Below the pieces are notes generated by a model. That model did not search any database. It saw only the letters and a program-made list of their open reading frames with translations, and was not told where the DNA came from. Below are positions 26,801-39,218 of a stretch of DNA of 64,000 nt, piece after piece (positions within the stretch are counted from its first letter, which is position 1; each line of letters begins with the position of its first letter). The stretch lies in the NCBI RefSeq assembly GCF_030272615.1, contig NC_081406.1:458642072-458706071 (forward strand), given 5' to 3'. The DNA is from Cryptomeria japonica. Taxonomy: Eukaryota; Streptophyta; Pinopsida; Cupressales; Cupressaceae. The translations under genes and the position numbers were made by a program.

Positions 26801-29014
26801 GAAATAGTTCCCTTACCTTTAATCATGCAGGGTGAGTCATTACCAAATCTTGAAACTCCACCATCAAATTCCTTCAAAGAAAGAAATTTGCTCCGATCAT
26901 TGGTCATATGATGTGAACAACCACTATCAAAGATCCAATCATCAGAATTATCCATGTGTGAAACTAAAGATTTATTATCAAATAATTCTTTAATGGCTAC
27001 AAACACAATGTCTTCATTAGCATCACCATCAGATTCCTCATCAGTGATACCACCATCAACTACAATAAGACAATCTCTTTTTCCTTTTCCCTTGTACTTC
27101 TTGAACTTGTCTCACTTGTGCTCATTATCACCATTGGGACAATTAGCATCTATGTGTCCAATCTTGTTGCATGCAAAACATTTCGAAGGTAATTTACCTC
27201 TATATTTACCGGTTCCTCTGGGCAACCACTTGGCCAACAAAGATTCAATCTAAAATAAATTATCTTCATCATCGACTTCTTTGCTGGATCTAGATTCATA
27301 ACTGTGACTGACATCTCTACTTTTTCTCATAGATGGGTTAGAAACAGAAGCTTTAAAAAGTGATTCAGATTTCTGAACACTACCATCATAACCATTTAAT
27401 TCAAAAGCATTAAGTTTACCAATGATGGAATCAAGGGCTACCTTGGTTTTGTCAATAGATTTCAACTCCTAAATGGCTGCAACTCAGATAGCGTAGACTG
27501 GTAGCAGGGTTCTCAATATCTTACTACCTACTATGGCATCATCCATTTTACCACCAACACCCTTGATCTCACCAACTATCTCTTTTATCCTCTGACCATA
27601 CTGTTGGATATTCTCACCTCCTGCCATCTGTATGTCATCAAAATTCCCTCTTAGACTCCTTCCTTGGAAATATTCACATGTTCATTATCACTATAAATCT
27701 CTTCAAGTTTCTTCCATACCTCACGTGCAGTCTCCAGACCATGAATTGTTAGGACCCAGAGGCAACTGAGAGGGGGGGTGGTGAATCAGTTGTCTATTAA
27801 TTTCAACCCAAATATAACTTAACCAAACTTAATGTCGGTAGATAGTTTAGCAGTTAATAATAGTACCGGTAAAGTTTAATTCATGAAACAGAAAGACAAA
27901 TAACATACATAACACATAACATAGTTATTTGTACATGGAAACCCTATAAGGGGAAAAACCATGGTAGGAAACCTTACCCACAATTAGATGATACTACTGC
28001 AAATAGTATGTGTGTATAAATGGGGTCTGCACATGCAGAAAGGCCAACTTCCTAGATCTCATTGCTCAATCACAAAATGGGAGTCACACTGACTACAATT
28101 GGATGGTTAAATCCAATGATAATGTACTGCTCAAAATAGCATCTTCATATGCTAGATTCAGTACCAGTTAAGCTTTGTTTGTCTTCCTCATACCTTCCTT
28201 AAATCTTCAAATGATGTCTGCATGTATAGCTCTGCTTATATTCACATATATCTTATTACAATCCTTTTCCTTACTGCTCTACATAATCTGACAACTAAGA
28301 TCTTACATATATACCAAAACCTAAGACTAGATGTGTAGGTTGACTCACTAAGATATTACAATAAAATCAATTACAAATGAATCAATATGCGATGCATCAT
28401 GTCAGCTCAATACATTTACAATAGTAACAAATCATCTCCATAATGTGTCGTGCTAATCTGGAATAGATAATGCTTGTCGGTCCATAACCTAGACCTATTT
28501 GCCGATAACAACAAATATGCAAACTTGATTGTACCAATAATCAAATCACCAAAACCAAGTGTCCAAACAATGTCTTTGACATAACCAAGTAATCCCCAGA
28601 TGATAACAGATCATCCTTAGTACCGGTGAACAATATAACCTGTAGGTTAACCAGATACCGGTGACTATGCATAAGTCACTGAACATGTCGGTGAACATAA
28701 CCAAAGATCTCCACAAGGATAAGTGTTGACAAGTGTTTACATAAATGACAAAACCAATGCAACACATCCATAATACCAACATGAACATCAACATATTCAG
28801 TATCAGATAAAGAACTGATAATAGCCTCTAGTGCTTGATTGTTTTCTTGTTGCTCTTCCTTCTGATCATCAGTCATAATTCTAGTAGGTGCAACATATTG
28901 AGTATTAATATGCTCTCAGTATTGATTTCCAAGACACTTGATATAAATTTTCATTCTGTCACTCCATATCCTGTACTTCTCTCTATTAAACTTTAGGCCT
29001 TCCTTCTTCATCAT
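23871..29014 (-). pseudogene. Decayed copia gag-pol polyprotein of element B
   Basis: Starts MMKKEG at 29014 and runs to a TGA at 23871-23873. In order: gag; a solo LTR inserted at 27747-28781; zinc knuckle CFACNKIGHIDANC (27139-27180); protease WIFDSGCSHHMT (about 26903-26939); integrase with HTDLCGP (about 26365); reverse transcriptase with MDVKSTFLNG (about 25065) and FVDDIIFGG (about 24800); RNase H and the C-terminal KEQLADIF block. Frameshifts lie near 25395 and 24745. The RNase H motif reads TNAHWAG where element A has TDADWAS, so catalytic Asp residues are lost. Stops include Gln, Arg and Trp positions of element A. It should encode the enzymes for copying and integrating the element, but cannot now. 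Confidence 0.9.
27747..28781 (-). mobile_element. Solo copia-type LTR nested in gag of element B
   Basis: On the minus strand it begins TGTTGGTATTATGG and ends GGTCCTAACA. The flanks TGAAT (27742-27746) and TGAAC (28782-28786) are a near-perfect 5-bp target duplication. Removing it rejoins the gag reading (a VDVH / HGLETA join). It has the same layout as the LTRs of B and C: a G7 tract at 27772-27778 and an ATGGAAACCCTATAAGGGG module near 27939. No internal region remains, so it formed by LTR-LTR recombination. Confidence 0.85.
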
Positions 29015-29074
29015 GATTTACAAGATCTTTACCTCAAGTTGTTAGGATTAGACCTTAGAGGACCTAAGAACCTA

Positions 29075-29086
29075 GCTCTGATACCA
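29075..29086 (-). other. Primer binding site of element B
   Basis: GCTCTGATACCA is the complement of TGGTATCAGAGC, the initiator tRNA-Met type site, two bases from the 5' LTR end. Confidence 0.9.
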
Positions 29087-29088
29087 AT

Positions 29089-30497
29089 TGATGGTATTAT
29101 GAAAGAACAAGGATCTAGTCAACTAATGAGCGGCGGGGGTGAATCAGTAGATAGAAAAACTGATAAAACTTCACCAATCTCAAAATCAATCTCTCAAAGT
29201 AAACTTAGAACTATCAATGCAATATCTCTGTCAAGATAAAAACTGTCAAACTAAATTGGTTGACTATTACAACAGATAACAATAATCAACTTGAAACTTA
29301 TAACCATTCAAATACTTTTACTAACATAAGTAAAACTTCATTTCATATTGTTGTCAGTTATCATGACTTATCAAAGTGGAATAAGTAGTTAAGAAAATCA
29401 ACCATAGAAACATAACCACAAAAACATTCACCACTTGACACAATATTTTTGACGTGGAAACCCAAATGGGAAAAACCATGGTGAGATGGAAGTCACAAGA
29501 AATTTTGAACTCTTCTGAAGTTTGCCTTGTTAGGAGCCAAGCCTGTTAAAGCTTTACAAAAGGTCTTGTTAAGAACTGATCCTATTAGGAACCACTCGGT
29601 TAAGGGATTGACTATAAGTCCTTGTTAGAAGAAATACCTTGTAAGGAGTAACCTTTGTAAAGGATTTAGAATCCAAGATAATGGATCACCTTGTTATAGG
29701 ATTTGAATAACACCGAACTTGTTAGAGCTTACCCGGTTAGGGGATTTAACTGCTATAATTTTTAGAAAACAATAGGAGTTTTCTGATCTGTTTGAATAAC
29801 ACTTCACTTGCTTGTTCAAATCCTTTTCATGCTACTATCTTCCTTTACTCAAACTGCATATACATCATCCGGTTCGGCAACCACACATTCAATTCAACTT
29901 TGCCAACACACTCAAACTAAACAAATCATCGACCTTATAAACAAATCAACTAGGTCGGTAACACAACAAAAACTTAATTCTCATAGAGATTACAAACAAG
30001 TAGGTTTAAGTATGAATGCTGGATTACATAACAATCTCTCCACATCATTCAAGAAAGCTTAGACCACTCCTTGATCACCGCTTCATCAAACTCAGTAACT
30101 CATCACCCACTTTGCATTATATGCAATATACTTGCTCATTCCCAATACAAAAAAAAATGTTACCTCAACATGCCAAAATCACTTTGAAACTCTCTTCATA
30201 CAATATGCATATGTGTCATAATCATCACCGCTCGTCATCAATTCATAAACCAATATAACCAATTCACCAAACTTTATTGGTTAGGGTTTATCAAAACAAC
30301 AAGTAGGGTTTACCGGTTCAACCCTCCAATACTTAGCAATACCAATTCACTCCACAAACTTTCCTACTAGTTATGGTTCCTTCACTTAGCTCTTCCTACC
30401 AGTTACAAAACATCATTACAATAATAACATTACTGGTTAATTGATATCAATGACAACATAACATATCATTAATGCAATCTTCATGCAAATGCCAACA
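29089..30497 (-). repeat. 5' LTR of copia element B
   Basis: Starts TGTTGGCATTTGC on the minus strand and ends ACCATCA next to the primer binding site. It matches the 3' LTR along its length with scattered substitutions. Here the G-tract at 29131-29139 is broken up (CGGCGGGGG). Confidence 0.9.
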
Positions 30498-30502
30498 TTG
30501 AC
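30498..30502. repeat. Target site duplication of element B, right copy
   Basis: TTGAC, identical to 22098-22102. Confidence 0.9.
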
Positions 30503-30986
30503 TATGGAGAAAATAATGACCATAATAATTATGGTTTAGGATCTCCTTGTAAAATGAAATAAATAAAGGTACATGAGGAGGTGAAATTTTATGAATAATA
30601 GTCATAAATGTTTTTCTGTAGAAGTATGGGAAAAAGGAACAAACATGAAATTTGTATCCATAGGATCTATATCCATAAGTGTATACATCACATAATTAGT
30701 TGTATGTTTGAATACCTATTAGTGTTCAATATTTTTAGATTGTGCATGCAATGAAATACTGTTAGCATTTCTTTTTCAATTTCATTCTAGTGGAGCAACC
30801 TAACAATTTCCCTCATGATTCATACAATTCATATGAATTATATTATATTATCAATGAGACTTAAAATTTTATGCTTCAATACCACACAAGTGTATGTATG
30901 GTGTAAATTAACTCTATGAAATTTGTAGAGGGATTATTCATTATAACAATCAAATAATCCTTAAGAGGAATCCACTACATTAATAG
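30503..30986. other. Unassigned spacer between element B and gypsy element D1
   Basis: AT-rich target DNA without a recognisable gene or repeat border. Confidence 0.6.
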
Positions 30987-31010
30987 TGTAGACACTTAAA
31001 ATTGTCCTAT

Positions 31011-31190
31011 TTAATTAAATAATTTTTTATTTATTTAACGAATTCATTAATCCTCTTCTATGCCTTTCCTCATTTAAATAAATACTTTTATTTATTTAAA
31101 TTTTCCTATTCGTAAATTAAATAAATACTTATTTATTTAATTGATCCCATTTCCTCTACTAATTAAATAAATCTTTATTTATTTAATTAA
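31011..31190. repeat. Array of short palindromes in the D1 LTR
   Basis: Four hairpin-forming units lie in 180 bp. The clearest is AATTAAATAAATA (31115-31127), a CT loop, then TATTTATTTAATT (31130-31142), a perfect 13-bp stem. The inverted LTR carries about five such units (about 40820-41060). Confidence 0.85.
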
Positions 31191-31352
31191 TTCATTAGCC
31201 TTTTCTATCCATGACACATGTCATTCATCTCTTAATTCCTACACTACCTACCCCCTTTATCATTTTATTATTTCCTCTACCTACCTTCTAATCCTAGCTG
31301 ACCATTTATCTTTACACCTCTTAATCATATCCCTCCATTTCTTACAGTGTCT

Positions 31353-31361
31353 TCTATATAA
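31353..31361 (+). promoter_or_regulatory. TATA box of the D1 LTR
   Basis: CTATATAAG, followed by AGGATGCTTC and a leader-like stretch. The inverted LTR keeps the same box (complement near 40655), so it probably drives the element transcript. Confidence 0.65.
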
Positions 31362-31733
31362 GAGGATGCTTCTTTCATTATGAACCCTAATCATTCAAAT
31401 CAGCTAATGAGCATTCTAATCAATCTTATGCAATCAAGCCTTTTTGCGATCAAACTATCAACCACATTTTCATTTTTTGTTGAGCTCTTGTGCATACATA
31501 AAATCTGAGAGCAAATATATCAAGCAAGACCAATGGAGATAAGAAGAATGAATATTCAAACCCTAGTTGACATGTGATGGTATAATCTTTTTGATTTTGT
31601 TGATTTGCATTGTCTTAAGTAATCTTCATATGTTATGGTGGATCTTTGTTGTTGTTAGGGTAGGGTTTTGTGGTTGAATTCATTTAGTCTTTCAATATTG
31701 TTGTTCTATTATCCAGTTTTCACCATACACATT

Positions 31734-31748
31734 TTGGCATGCCCGGTC
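31734..31748 (+). other. Putative primer binding site of D1
   Basis: TTGGCATGCCCGGTC starts three bases after the LTR end, where a tRNA primer site belongs. I could not match it to a specific tRNA. Confidence 0.4.
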
Positions 31749-34012
31749 AGAATCTTGTCCCTTTTGCATTTAACATCTTTTGTTGCAGATTTTGTGTTTT
31801 TGAACTTCCAGATCTGACATTTTCCGATGACATTTCAACTTTTTGCATCTGCACCCTTTGAAATCATGTTTTTGTTTTTTTGTCACGTCTGCACATTCCA
31901 AAATCCCGTTGTGTTCTTGACAACATTTTTAGTTTACAGATCACAGGTTTTCATTTCAGTCGTGTCTATGCAGTCTTTAGGGGCGTCTGTGAGTTTAAAT
32001 CACGTCCACGCATTCCAAAATCGTGTTTGTATTCTTGACAACATTTTTATTTTCTAGATTGCAGTTTTTCATTTCAGTCGCGTTTATGCAGTATTCAGGG
32101 GTGTTTATGAGTTTAAATCAAGTTTGTTATTGGTTTAATAGCGCTTGTGTTCTCTGCATTTTTTTTGTGTTCTGCATTTTTCAGTTCCTCACTTAGGGTT
32201 TCTATTTCGTCATTTTGTCTTGCATTTAGGGTTTTAGATTTGGTTCATTTAAGCTAATATCTTGTGATCCAACTAACAAAGTGGTGCAATTTATTTTTAG
32301 AAGCAAATCATGAATCAAAGGCCCCTATTTTTCACAAAGTGTTTTGGGATTTTGTTAAAATAAACCTAACTTGTTTGCTTTTAGGAAGGGGTAATTATTT
32401 GAAACAACCCAAATTACTAACAAATATTTGTTGCAGGGCCTTGGCATGGGTTTTATTTTGATTTTCATTGTGTGCTTTGTTTTCATAGATTAGAAAACAC
32501 TTCAATTGGTGCACTAAAATTGAACCAATGTCTTTTGTGTCTTGAGCAATAGGCTCTTTGTGTTTAATCTTTAGAGGGTCTGCCTCCCCACGTGGTCACT
32601 AGGACTGCTAGTGAGGAGGGAATGACCCAAGTAGTAGCGAGGCAATACCCCATCTTCCGAACCACTATAAAGAACTGTATCCATGGTGAAATCCATGGGT
32701 AACATGTGTTGATTAGTCCACACCAATACTATGTCTCCCCATAAACCCGTTTGATCAAATTTATTTGATCAATATTAGGGCATAACCCCTACAGGCTGGG
32801 AGCCTTTTGTAATTATAGAGTTGAAAGTGTCGCATGTATGGCCACACAAGTGGATGCCCTTACACATACCTCTAGAGTGGCCCACACACATACAGTTCTT
32901 AGTAGAGGTACAAAGTTTGCCACGAGGAGTTTTCATGTGGACTAGTGCTTGGCTACCCCAGAGAAGTGAGTGTCAAGGGTGGAGCTAGTGGGGTCAAGCA
33001 CCTAAGTATCCTCTTTGAATAGTGTATCCTCGGGGGAAACCCCATGTGGGATCAACAACTATTGTCCTCGCCAACCATAAGAATTGTGCTTGTCTTATTT
33101 TAAACATTCAAACATTCAAGGCCAACCATCAAAATATTGTGTCTTTTGTCTATTCAAGTGTATGCAAAACATTTTTACATCAAACAACACACTTTCTTTT
33201 GAGTCATTTTGAGTCTAAACACTTGCAAACATAGAGTCCTCATCAACATTGTGTCCTCTTGTCATGAAAAAATGGTCAAAGATTCAGATTTGGTCACAAC
33301 AACAACTTCAAAAATTGGAAAAATTGCAATCGGGCTTTATAAATGCGTCTGTGTCTGATAGAAATACATATGTGTACTTTAACCGCACCTGTGTAGGATA
33401 GCAACACGTTCGTGTCATCGTGCAAACTGTATATTCACAAGATTCTCAGAATCGTGCTTGTACAATATCTAGTCAAGTTTGTCTTTAATTACCATGTGTG
33501 TGAAGGATGCATGCACAACTGTGTTCAATATTGGGAAAAATTACAATCCAATGAACAAGAGCAATCAGTTTCAAAATTCTTGAGATTCCTAGGTTATTTC
33601 TCCAGGTTTTCATCTACCATTCAACCTTTTTTTGGGTCTCACAGAGTTCATCATTGCTTTACACCTTGAATTACATTCACATTTTTCTAAACTTGAGTCA
33701 AAAGGTCACTTGCTTGTCCCCATCTTACTTTTTCATTACAATACATACAACAACATTTTGCTAAGTGGTCCCTCATCAAGGTCTATCACCTTTGGGTCTC
33801 ATTTGGTCTTACTTGGAGTCAAGGTCAACTTACTTCATCAAGAGATCTATCATCTCTTTGGAATTCACACCTACTCTACTACATACATACTTGGTCTTAC
33901 ACTTTGACATAGCAAATACACCTCAGATTCATTTACATTCCATCCAACTCTTGGTCTTCCATACTATTTCAATTTTTATCTAGTCTCACACATCTTGGTC
34001 AAGACCTAGTTC
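31749..34012 (+). mobile_element. Non-coding leader of D1
   Basis: About 2.3 kb between the putative primer site and gag, with no long frame of known type. It holds a 117-bp tandem duplication, listed separately, and a CACGTGGTCACTAGGACTGC block near 32596. Long leaders of this kind are common in large plant gypsy elements. Confidence 0.6.
31883..32116. repeat. 117-bp tandem repeat, two copies, in the D1 leader
   Basis: Both copies contain GCATTCCAAAATC-like, TTCTTGACAACATTTTTA, TTTTCATTTCAGTCG and GAGTTTAAATCA words. CATTCCAAAATC starts at 31894 and 32011, giving the period. Confidence 0.85.
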
Positions 34013-37000
34013 ATGGTTGAAACCCGTTCCCAAAAATCTAGAATGGAAGCTAAAGAGGCTCAAGACTCTGCAAATATGAGTGGCTATGAGTACGACAATC
34101 ATATCTTTTTCAATTCTAACCATACCACATTACCTGACATGGACATCTATAGAAACATTTAGAATATTGAGAACACGGATAATACAAACAATCATGATGC
34201 ACAAGATGACAATATGGATAACACTTCAATACACTCAGTAGAGGTGGAAGATGCAATCATGGATCCTCATTTCAACAAGATGATACAAGAAATCATGAGA
34301 AGAGAGATAATATTTCCTACAAGTGATGGCACAAAGTGGAGCTAAGATACCTCACGATTTTGGCATGTCCCAAATAATAGAAAATTGACCTACTCAAGAA
34401 AATTAAGTCAACATGGATCAAAGGAGACCTAATATTCGAGGTAATAGAATATCATGTCTCGTGCCTGAGGCACCATCATCCTTATTTTAAAAATCCAAGA
34501 TTTCAAATACACATGGTCAAGCTTATGATACTCAAGAAAGAACATCTCATGAACAATTCCATCTACGCAGACCCTTATGGAAATCTTATGTGGATAAATA
34601 GATCCAACCACACACCAATACTAAGGACCAAAAACAAAGACCTTGGATACCCAGAGGAGTGCTCAGAATTTGGATACAAGAAAACCCCATGTCAAATTTG
34701 GGGGCAATACAGAAGAGAAAAATCATGATATACCTTATGACCCTATATCGGGTGGTCCCTACATTCATTATCATTATAGACCCCCTCCATATGAACATGT
34801 TTATGATCAATACCATCCATACATGCATTATCCTCCTCCTCCACCCAGTGGATCAGGCATGGGATATGGTCCAAGAATTTAGACTCCACCCAAAAACAAT
34901 TTGGAACAACAGATCAAGGACTTACAAAAGAAGATGGAGGACATCAATACACCAAAACCAACTTACAAAATGAGAGATATATGTCCCTATCCATTTGATA
35001 GAAAAATTCCAATGCTTCCATTTCCTACACACTTTGTAACACCAAACTTTGAAAATTACAGACACAAAGGGGACCCTAAGGCACATATAAGACAATATTT
35101 CACAGCTTGCATTGAGGTAGCAGCAGAAGAAACATACTTGATGAGATTGTTTCCACAAAGCTTAGGTGAACAATCTATGGAATGGTTCTCCCAACTTCCA
35201 CCTAGAATTAAGTCATGGGGTGACTTAGCAGAGGCATTTATCCAACATTTCTCATATAACATAGAGATAGATATATTAGTTGCCACTTTCTGTAATACCA
35301 AACACAAAGTTGGGGAGTCCTTTTCATCATTCTTACAAAGATGGAGGAAATTAGGTAGCAAATGCTCTTGCGAAATTCCACAAAAACAATTGTTAGAGAT
35401 GTTTACATAAAATGTCAACAGAGAAAGTGGTTATGACTTGAGGAATGCTTGTTTGTCTACTTTTAAGGAAGTCGTTGAGAGAGGCTTAGCAACTGAGAAG
35501 GTCTTAATTGAGAAAGGTACCATCAAGATATTTTTAAAAAATAAAGAAGATTTTAAAGGAAAATACAAGCCACGATTTTGGAACAAGAAAAAGAACACAA
35601 TAAATGATGGTGTTGTTGATGCTAACACGGTGAGACCAAAAACTACTCTTTTAGGACCAAGTTCTTCTACAAACAACCAAGTAAATACACAAGGAACTTC
35701 AAAACCATGAAGGAAATACACCCCATTGGGAGAACCACTTGAGTTATCTTTTAGGAATCTAGTAGCAAACAAGCTAATAAAAATTCTAGACAATCCTCTA
35801 TATGAACCAAAATTCAAACCAAATTGGTGGAATGATGATGAGTACTGTGAATATCACAAGAGAAAGGGACATAAAATAGGAAATTGCCATCACTTGAAGA
35901 ACATTATAAAGGATCTTATTCATAGAGGTGACATTGAGATTAATGGACATACATCCAATCAAGAACATGAAATGTTTAAGGAACCATTCCCTAAACATGA
36001 CAAGGGAAAAGCCAAAGCCATAGATAATCAAGTCAACTATACCAAACTGTCCTATGACTATGATTCAACTGTTAACCACATTTCAATGGACAACCATGTT
36101 TCTACTATTATCGTAAAGGACAAAACACCTAGAAGTTCTACCCAAAGAACCAAAGTTGTCCTAAAAGGAATTGTACCTTCTTCTGAATCCACCTTTGAGT
36201 GTAATGTCACAACTCGTCGAGGTAAGGTCACCCTGCAAGGTGCTCCAACTAAAACTACCACTTTGTCTTCGGCCAAACCTGAGTACAACCTAGTAGAACA
36301 GTTTGGGAAGACACCCGTGCTTATCTCAATCCTTGAACTGTTATGTATCTCCCCTTCACATAAAGCCATACTTGATAAAGTCCTAAGAGAAACTTATGTA
36401 CCCATTGATCTGAACATGGACTAGTTTCAAGCCATGGTGGGATACCTTTTCATTCCACATACCCTCACATTTATAGAATCTGATGAGGCATCCGTAACCT
36501 AGCCTTATAATGCACCTCTACATATTGAAGCCTTTATCTATAAAAAATGCATCAAACGAGTTCTGATAGATGGGGGATCTGGTCTCAATATATATACTTT
36601 GAACACAATAACACAATTGGAATACTCAGATAAAGTTGTGAATACTACAAACAAAATTACCATCAAGGCATATGATGCTGAAGAGCATTCATATAAAGGC
36701 ATAGTCACCTTATCTCTCAGAGTTGGGCCAGTAACTAAGGATGTGGTTTGTCAAGTCCTTGATCTAGATCTCACATACAATACAATCTTGGGACGCCCAT
36801 GGATTCACAAAATGAGAGTCGTTCCCTCAACATATTATTAATGTATCAAATTCCCATACAATGGAGTTGAAGTGATCATCAAAGGCGGCCTGAATATGTT
36901 CATATATTGCAACAACCTGCGAAACTTGCCACATAGATTAGAAATAACAATACTAGTCAATTGAGAGGCTATTCCTTCATCAACATATGTGGATCCAGAA

Positions 37001-37411
37001 TCCTTGATAGCTTCAACATCCAAACAAACAGAGCTCAAAGAAAAGTTCAAGATTAAAGATATGGGATGTGGTGAGTATATCTTTCATGTTGATCAACTCC
37101 CATTGTTTCCTAGGGTATTTGGTCGACATGAAAAACCTACAAACAATTTGCAATGCCAAGGAATTGGGTGTGAGCCACCTAGCATTGTGACTACTAAGTC
37201 TGAATGCAAATCTCAACTAGTGGTGCAAGAAGCTCTTGATATCAATAGTCCTAAGAGTGGTTCCAACGAGGAATGTATTGAGTGTATCATCATCCCTCTT
37301 GATAACTCACATAGCTTTACCATTTCATCCATTCATTCCATTTCCACTTATCTCCTAGTGTTGGATCAACAACAATCACAAAAACCCATACTCATTGGGG
37401 ATCAAAAATGA
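34013..37411 (+). pseudogene. Decayed gypsy gag-protease of D1
   Basis: The ATG at 34013 opens a frame whose homology stays in one frame to 37411, apart from a noisy stretch at 34325-34640. Gag core: FTACIEVAAEETYLMRLFP to FIQHFSYNI (about 35100-35265). Zinc-knuckle variant: YCEYHKRKGHKIGNC (about 35843-35887). Protease: VLIDGGSGLNIYT with the catalytic Asp in DGGS (about 36560-36600), then NTILGRPWIHKM (about 36779-36814). In-frame stops lie at 34160, 34880, 35408, 35708, 36422, 36500, 36839 and 36962, nearly all readable as decayed Gln or Arg codons. No reverse transcriptase follows. Confidence 0.82.
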
Positions 37412-37867
37412 AGTTATGAAAAGAAAACTCTAAAATTCAAAAATAAAGGAAATTCCTCTAGTCCAAATCAAAATTAAAAGCTATTGGACTCTACAAAAAT
37501 CAAGGTCAAGGATAAAAATCCTATGAAAGAAAAAGAGCAAGAGATGATCTCCTCTAATATCAAAATAACTGGGGGCAAAATTTATACAATTTCAAGTCAA
37601 AAATAATAATTGTTATTCCTAAGTCTCCATCATGCCATCCTACTTTCACTTCTTTTCACAATCATAAGCCTTCATAACTCATCCACTTTCTCCACACATC
37701 CATTCCCTTTTGGCAATACATCATGTCAATAGACCTTTAATGGAACTTCCTCAAAGGAATTTGTTGTCAGGGATGCCCAAAATTCTTGAGGTGACACACA
37801 TATGGGTGTGTGTAGTCCACACGCTAGTAATTCTCTCAGTTGCTTTATAAAATAAGACAGTCACTTG
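37412..37867 (+). mobile_element. Deletion-junction region of D1
   Basis: AT-rich DNA sits where reverse transcriptase, RNase H and the integrase core would be expected. None of their motifs is visible in any frame. Confidence 0.55.
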
Positions 37868-38132
37868 AGCTACACATCATTCAGTTAAGGAACAATGCAA
37901 TTACAATCATAAGGTAAAGCATCACACATTTGAGGTAGGTGACTTAGTTCTCAAGTAGAATCCAAGAAATGAACAGGACCGAGAGAAGAAAGGAAAATTT
38001 GAACCCAATTGTCTTGGTCATTATGTCATCACAATAGTCTACGGATTAGGTGCATATCAACTTTTGACCCCAGATGGAGAACCTTTGGAAGATCCGATCA
38101 ACAACATGCATCTTCACAGGTTTTACACATAG
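37868..38132 (+). pseudogene. Integrase C-terminal (GPY/F-type) remnant of D1
   Basis: One frame reads YNHKVKHHTFEVGDLVLK, a TAG, then GKFEPNCLGHYVI and LLTPDGEPLEDPIN to LHRFYT and a stop at 38130. This is the tail of gypsy integrases, in which FxVGDLVL is followed by a GPY-like block. An earlier TGA lies just upstream. It shows that a full pol once existed. Confidence 0.75.
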
Positions 38133-38154
38133 CTCTTCAGAGTATCCCAATTCA

Positions 38155-38310
38155 AAGATACAAAAAAAACCAAAAACATCAAAAATACAAAAAAAATAAA
38201 AAAAATATCAACAATACAAAAAAAAAAAAAAAAATCAAAAATACAAAAAAATTAAAAAATGATCAAAAATACAAAAAAATCATAAAAAATAAAAAATCGT
38301 TACTTGGTGA
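38155..38310. repeat. A-rich simple repeat after pol
   Basis: Irregular units of the type ATCAAAAATACAAAAAA run for about 150 bp directly after the integrase remnant. Confidence 0.85.
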
Positions 38311-39218
38311 AAACCTAGCAAACAGGTGCCTTGTGACACAAAAAAAAATCCAAACAAAATAAAGAAATAAATTCGTCCAACGGTGAAAACCACTTCGGTG
38401 GCGCCCTGGGCAAGTACCATGGTGAAAACCGGGTTACTGATACCATTTGTAGAGACATTGCTCCTCCCTCCTTTAGGATTGAATCACATCCGTCCACTTT
38501 GCATACACTCACAACCTATCCATCCATAATAAACTTACCCATTCCCATCATGACTTGTTATTGATCTACCTAAGATTGGTTAGCCATTCATAATAATCCA
38601 TTCTTTTCACCCCTATCCATCCATAATAAACTTACCCATTCCCATCATGGCTTGTTATTGATCTACCTTAGATTGGTTAGCCATTCATAATAATAATTCA
38701 TTTTCACCCCTTTTCATCCATAATAAATCAGCTACTATTTGTGGCTAGGGCAAATCCTAAGTCTAGTGATGGGTGTGGAACTAAGAGCATCACACATTTC
38801 GAGGAGTAGAGTTTCTTCCAGTTTTCTTTAGTCTATCTGCGCCCAATCCACAATAAATAAACACTTACATCACGGATCTGCAATAAAGTTTTATCTTCTC
38901 CATTTTGATCAGTTTCAGATGAGATGTAAATAGCAGCAATGGGCTTCAACAAATCAAATCTTTCAACAGACTCAGACAACATTATGGTATAGTACTATCT
39001 ATCCTTTTTATGAAAGTAAACATTGTGACCAAAATCAAATAGACTTATACAAGTGACAAGAGACACTAAACTTGAGGACTGCAGTGGATGTTGGTGTTGA
39101 GTCTTGGTTTTCTTTTGACTTTATCTTTTGGTCAAATGTCTTTTAGCTTTTTTGGGATGTCTCTGACTAGAGGCTCTATCTCCAGGATGTCTTTGACTAG
39201 AAAGGTGAGGATGGGATA
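38311..39218 (+). mobile_element. 3' non-coding region of D1
   Basis: Contains GGTGAAAACC words typical of the region after pol in some large gypsy elements (38309, 38382, 38420) and the 97-bp tandem repeat listed separately. No gene. Confidence 0.55.
38515..38728. repeat. 97-bp tandem repeat, two and a bit copies
   Basis: CCTATCCATCCATAATAAAC starts at 38515 and 38612. A partial third copy (TTTTCATCCATAATAAATC) follows at about 38708. Confidence 0.88.

Larger units (their letters stand above)
22103..30497 (-). mobile_element. Ty1/copia element B, complete but dead, minus strand
   Basis: Two LTRs of about 1.41 kb in the same orientation (22103-23509 and 29089-30497) bound an internal region with primer binding site, gag-pol remnants and polypurine tract in the correct minus-strand order. 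The 5-bp target duplication TTGAC is exact at 22098-22102 and 30498-30502, which fixes both borders. The gag gene is interrupted by a 1035-bp solo LTR. Many stops and at least two frameshifts disable gag-pol. Confidence 0.93.
30987..31731 (+). repeat. 5' LTR of gypsy element D1
   Basis: Starts TGTAGACACTTAAAATTG and ends CACCATACACA. It matches the inverted LTR at 40316-41086 along its length. A TATA box lies in the middle, preceded by an array of palindromic TTAAATAAATA/TATTTATTTAA words. Confidence 0.8.

Noticed and set aside
31115-31142. Perfect palindromes as intrinsic terminators
   Set aside because: They are pure A/T, lie upstream of a TATA box in an LTR, and bacterial-type terminators do not apply in a plant nuclear genome.
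38515-38728. Regular 97-bp repeats as a CRISPR array
   Set aside because: There are only two full copies, placed head to tail with no unique spacers, inside a gypsy 3' region.
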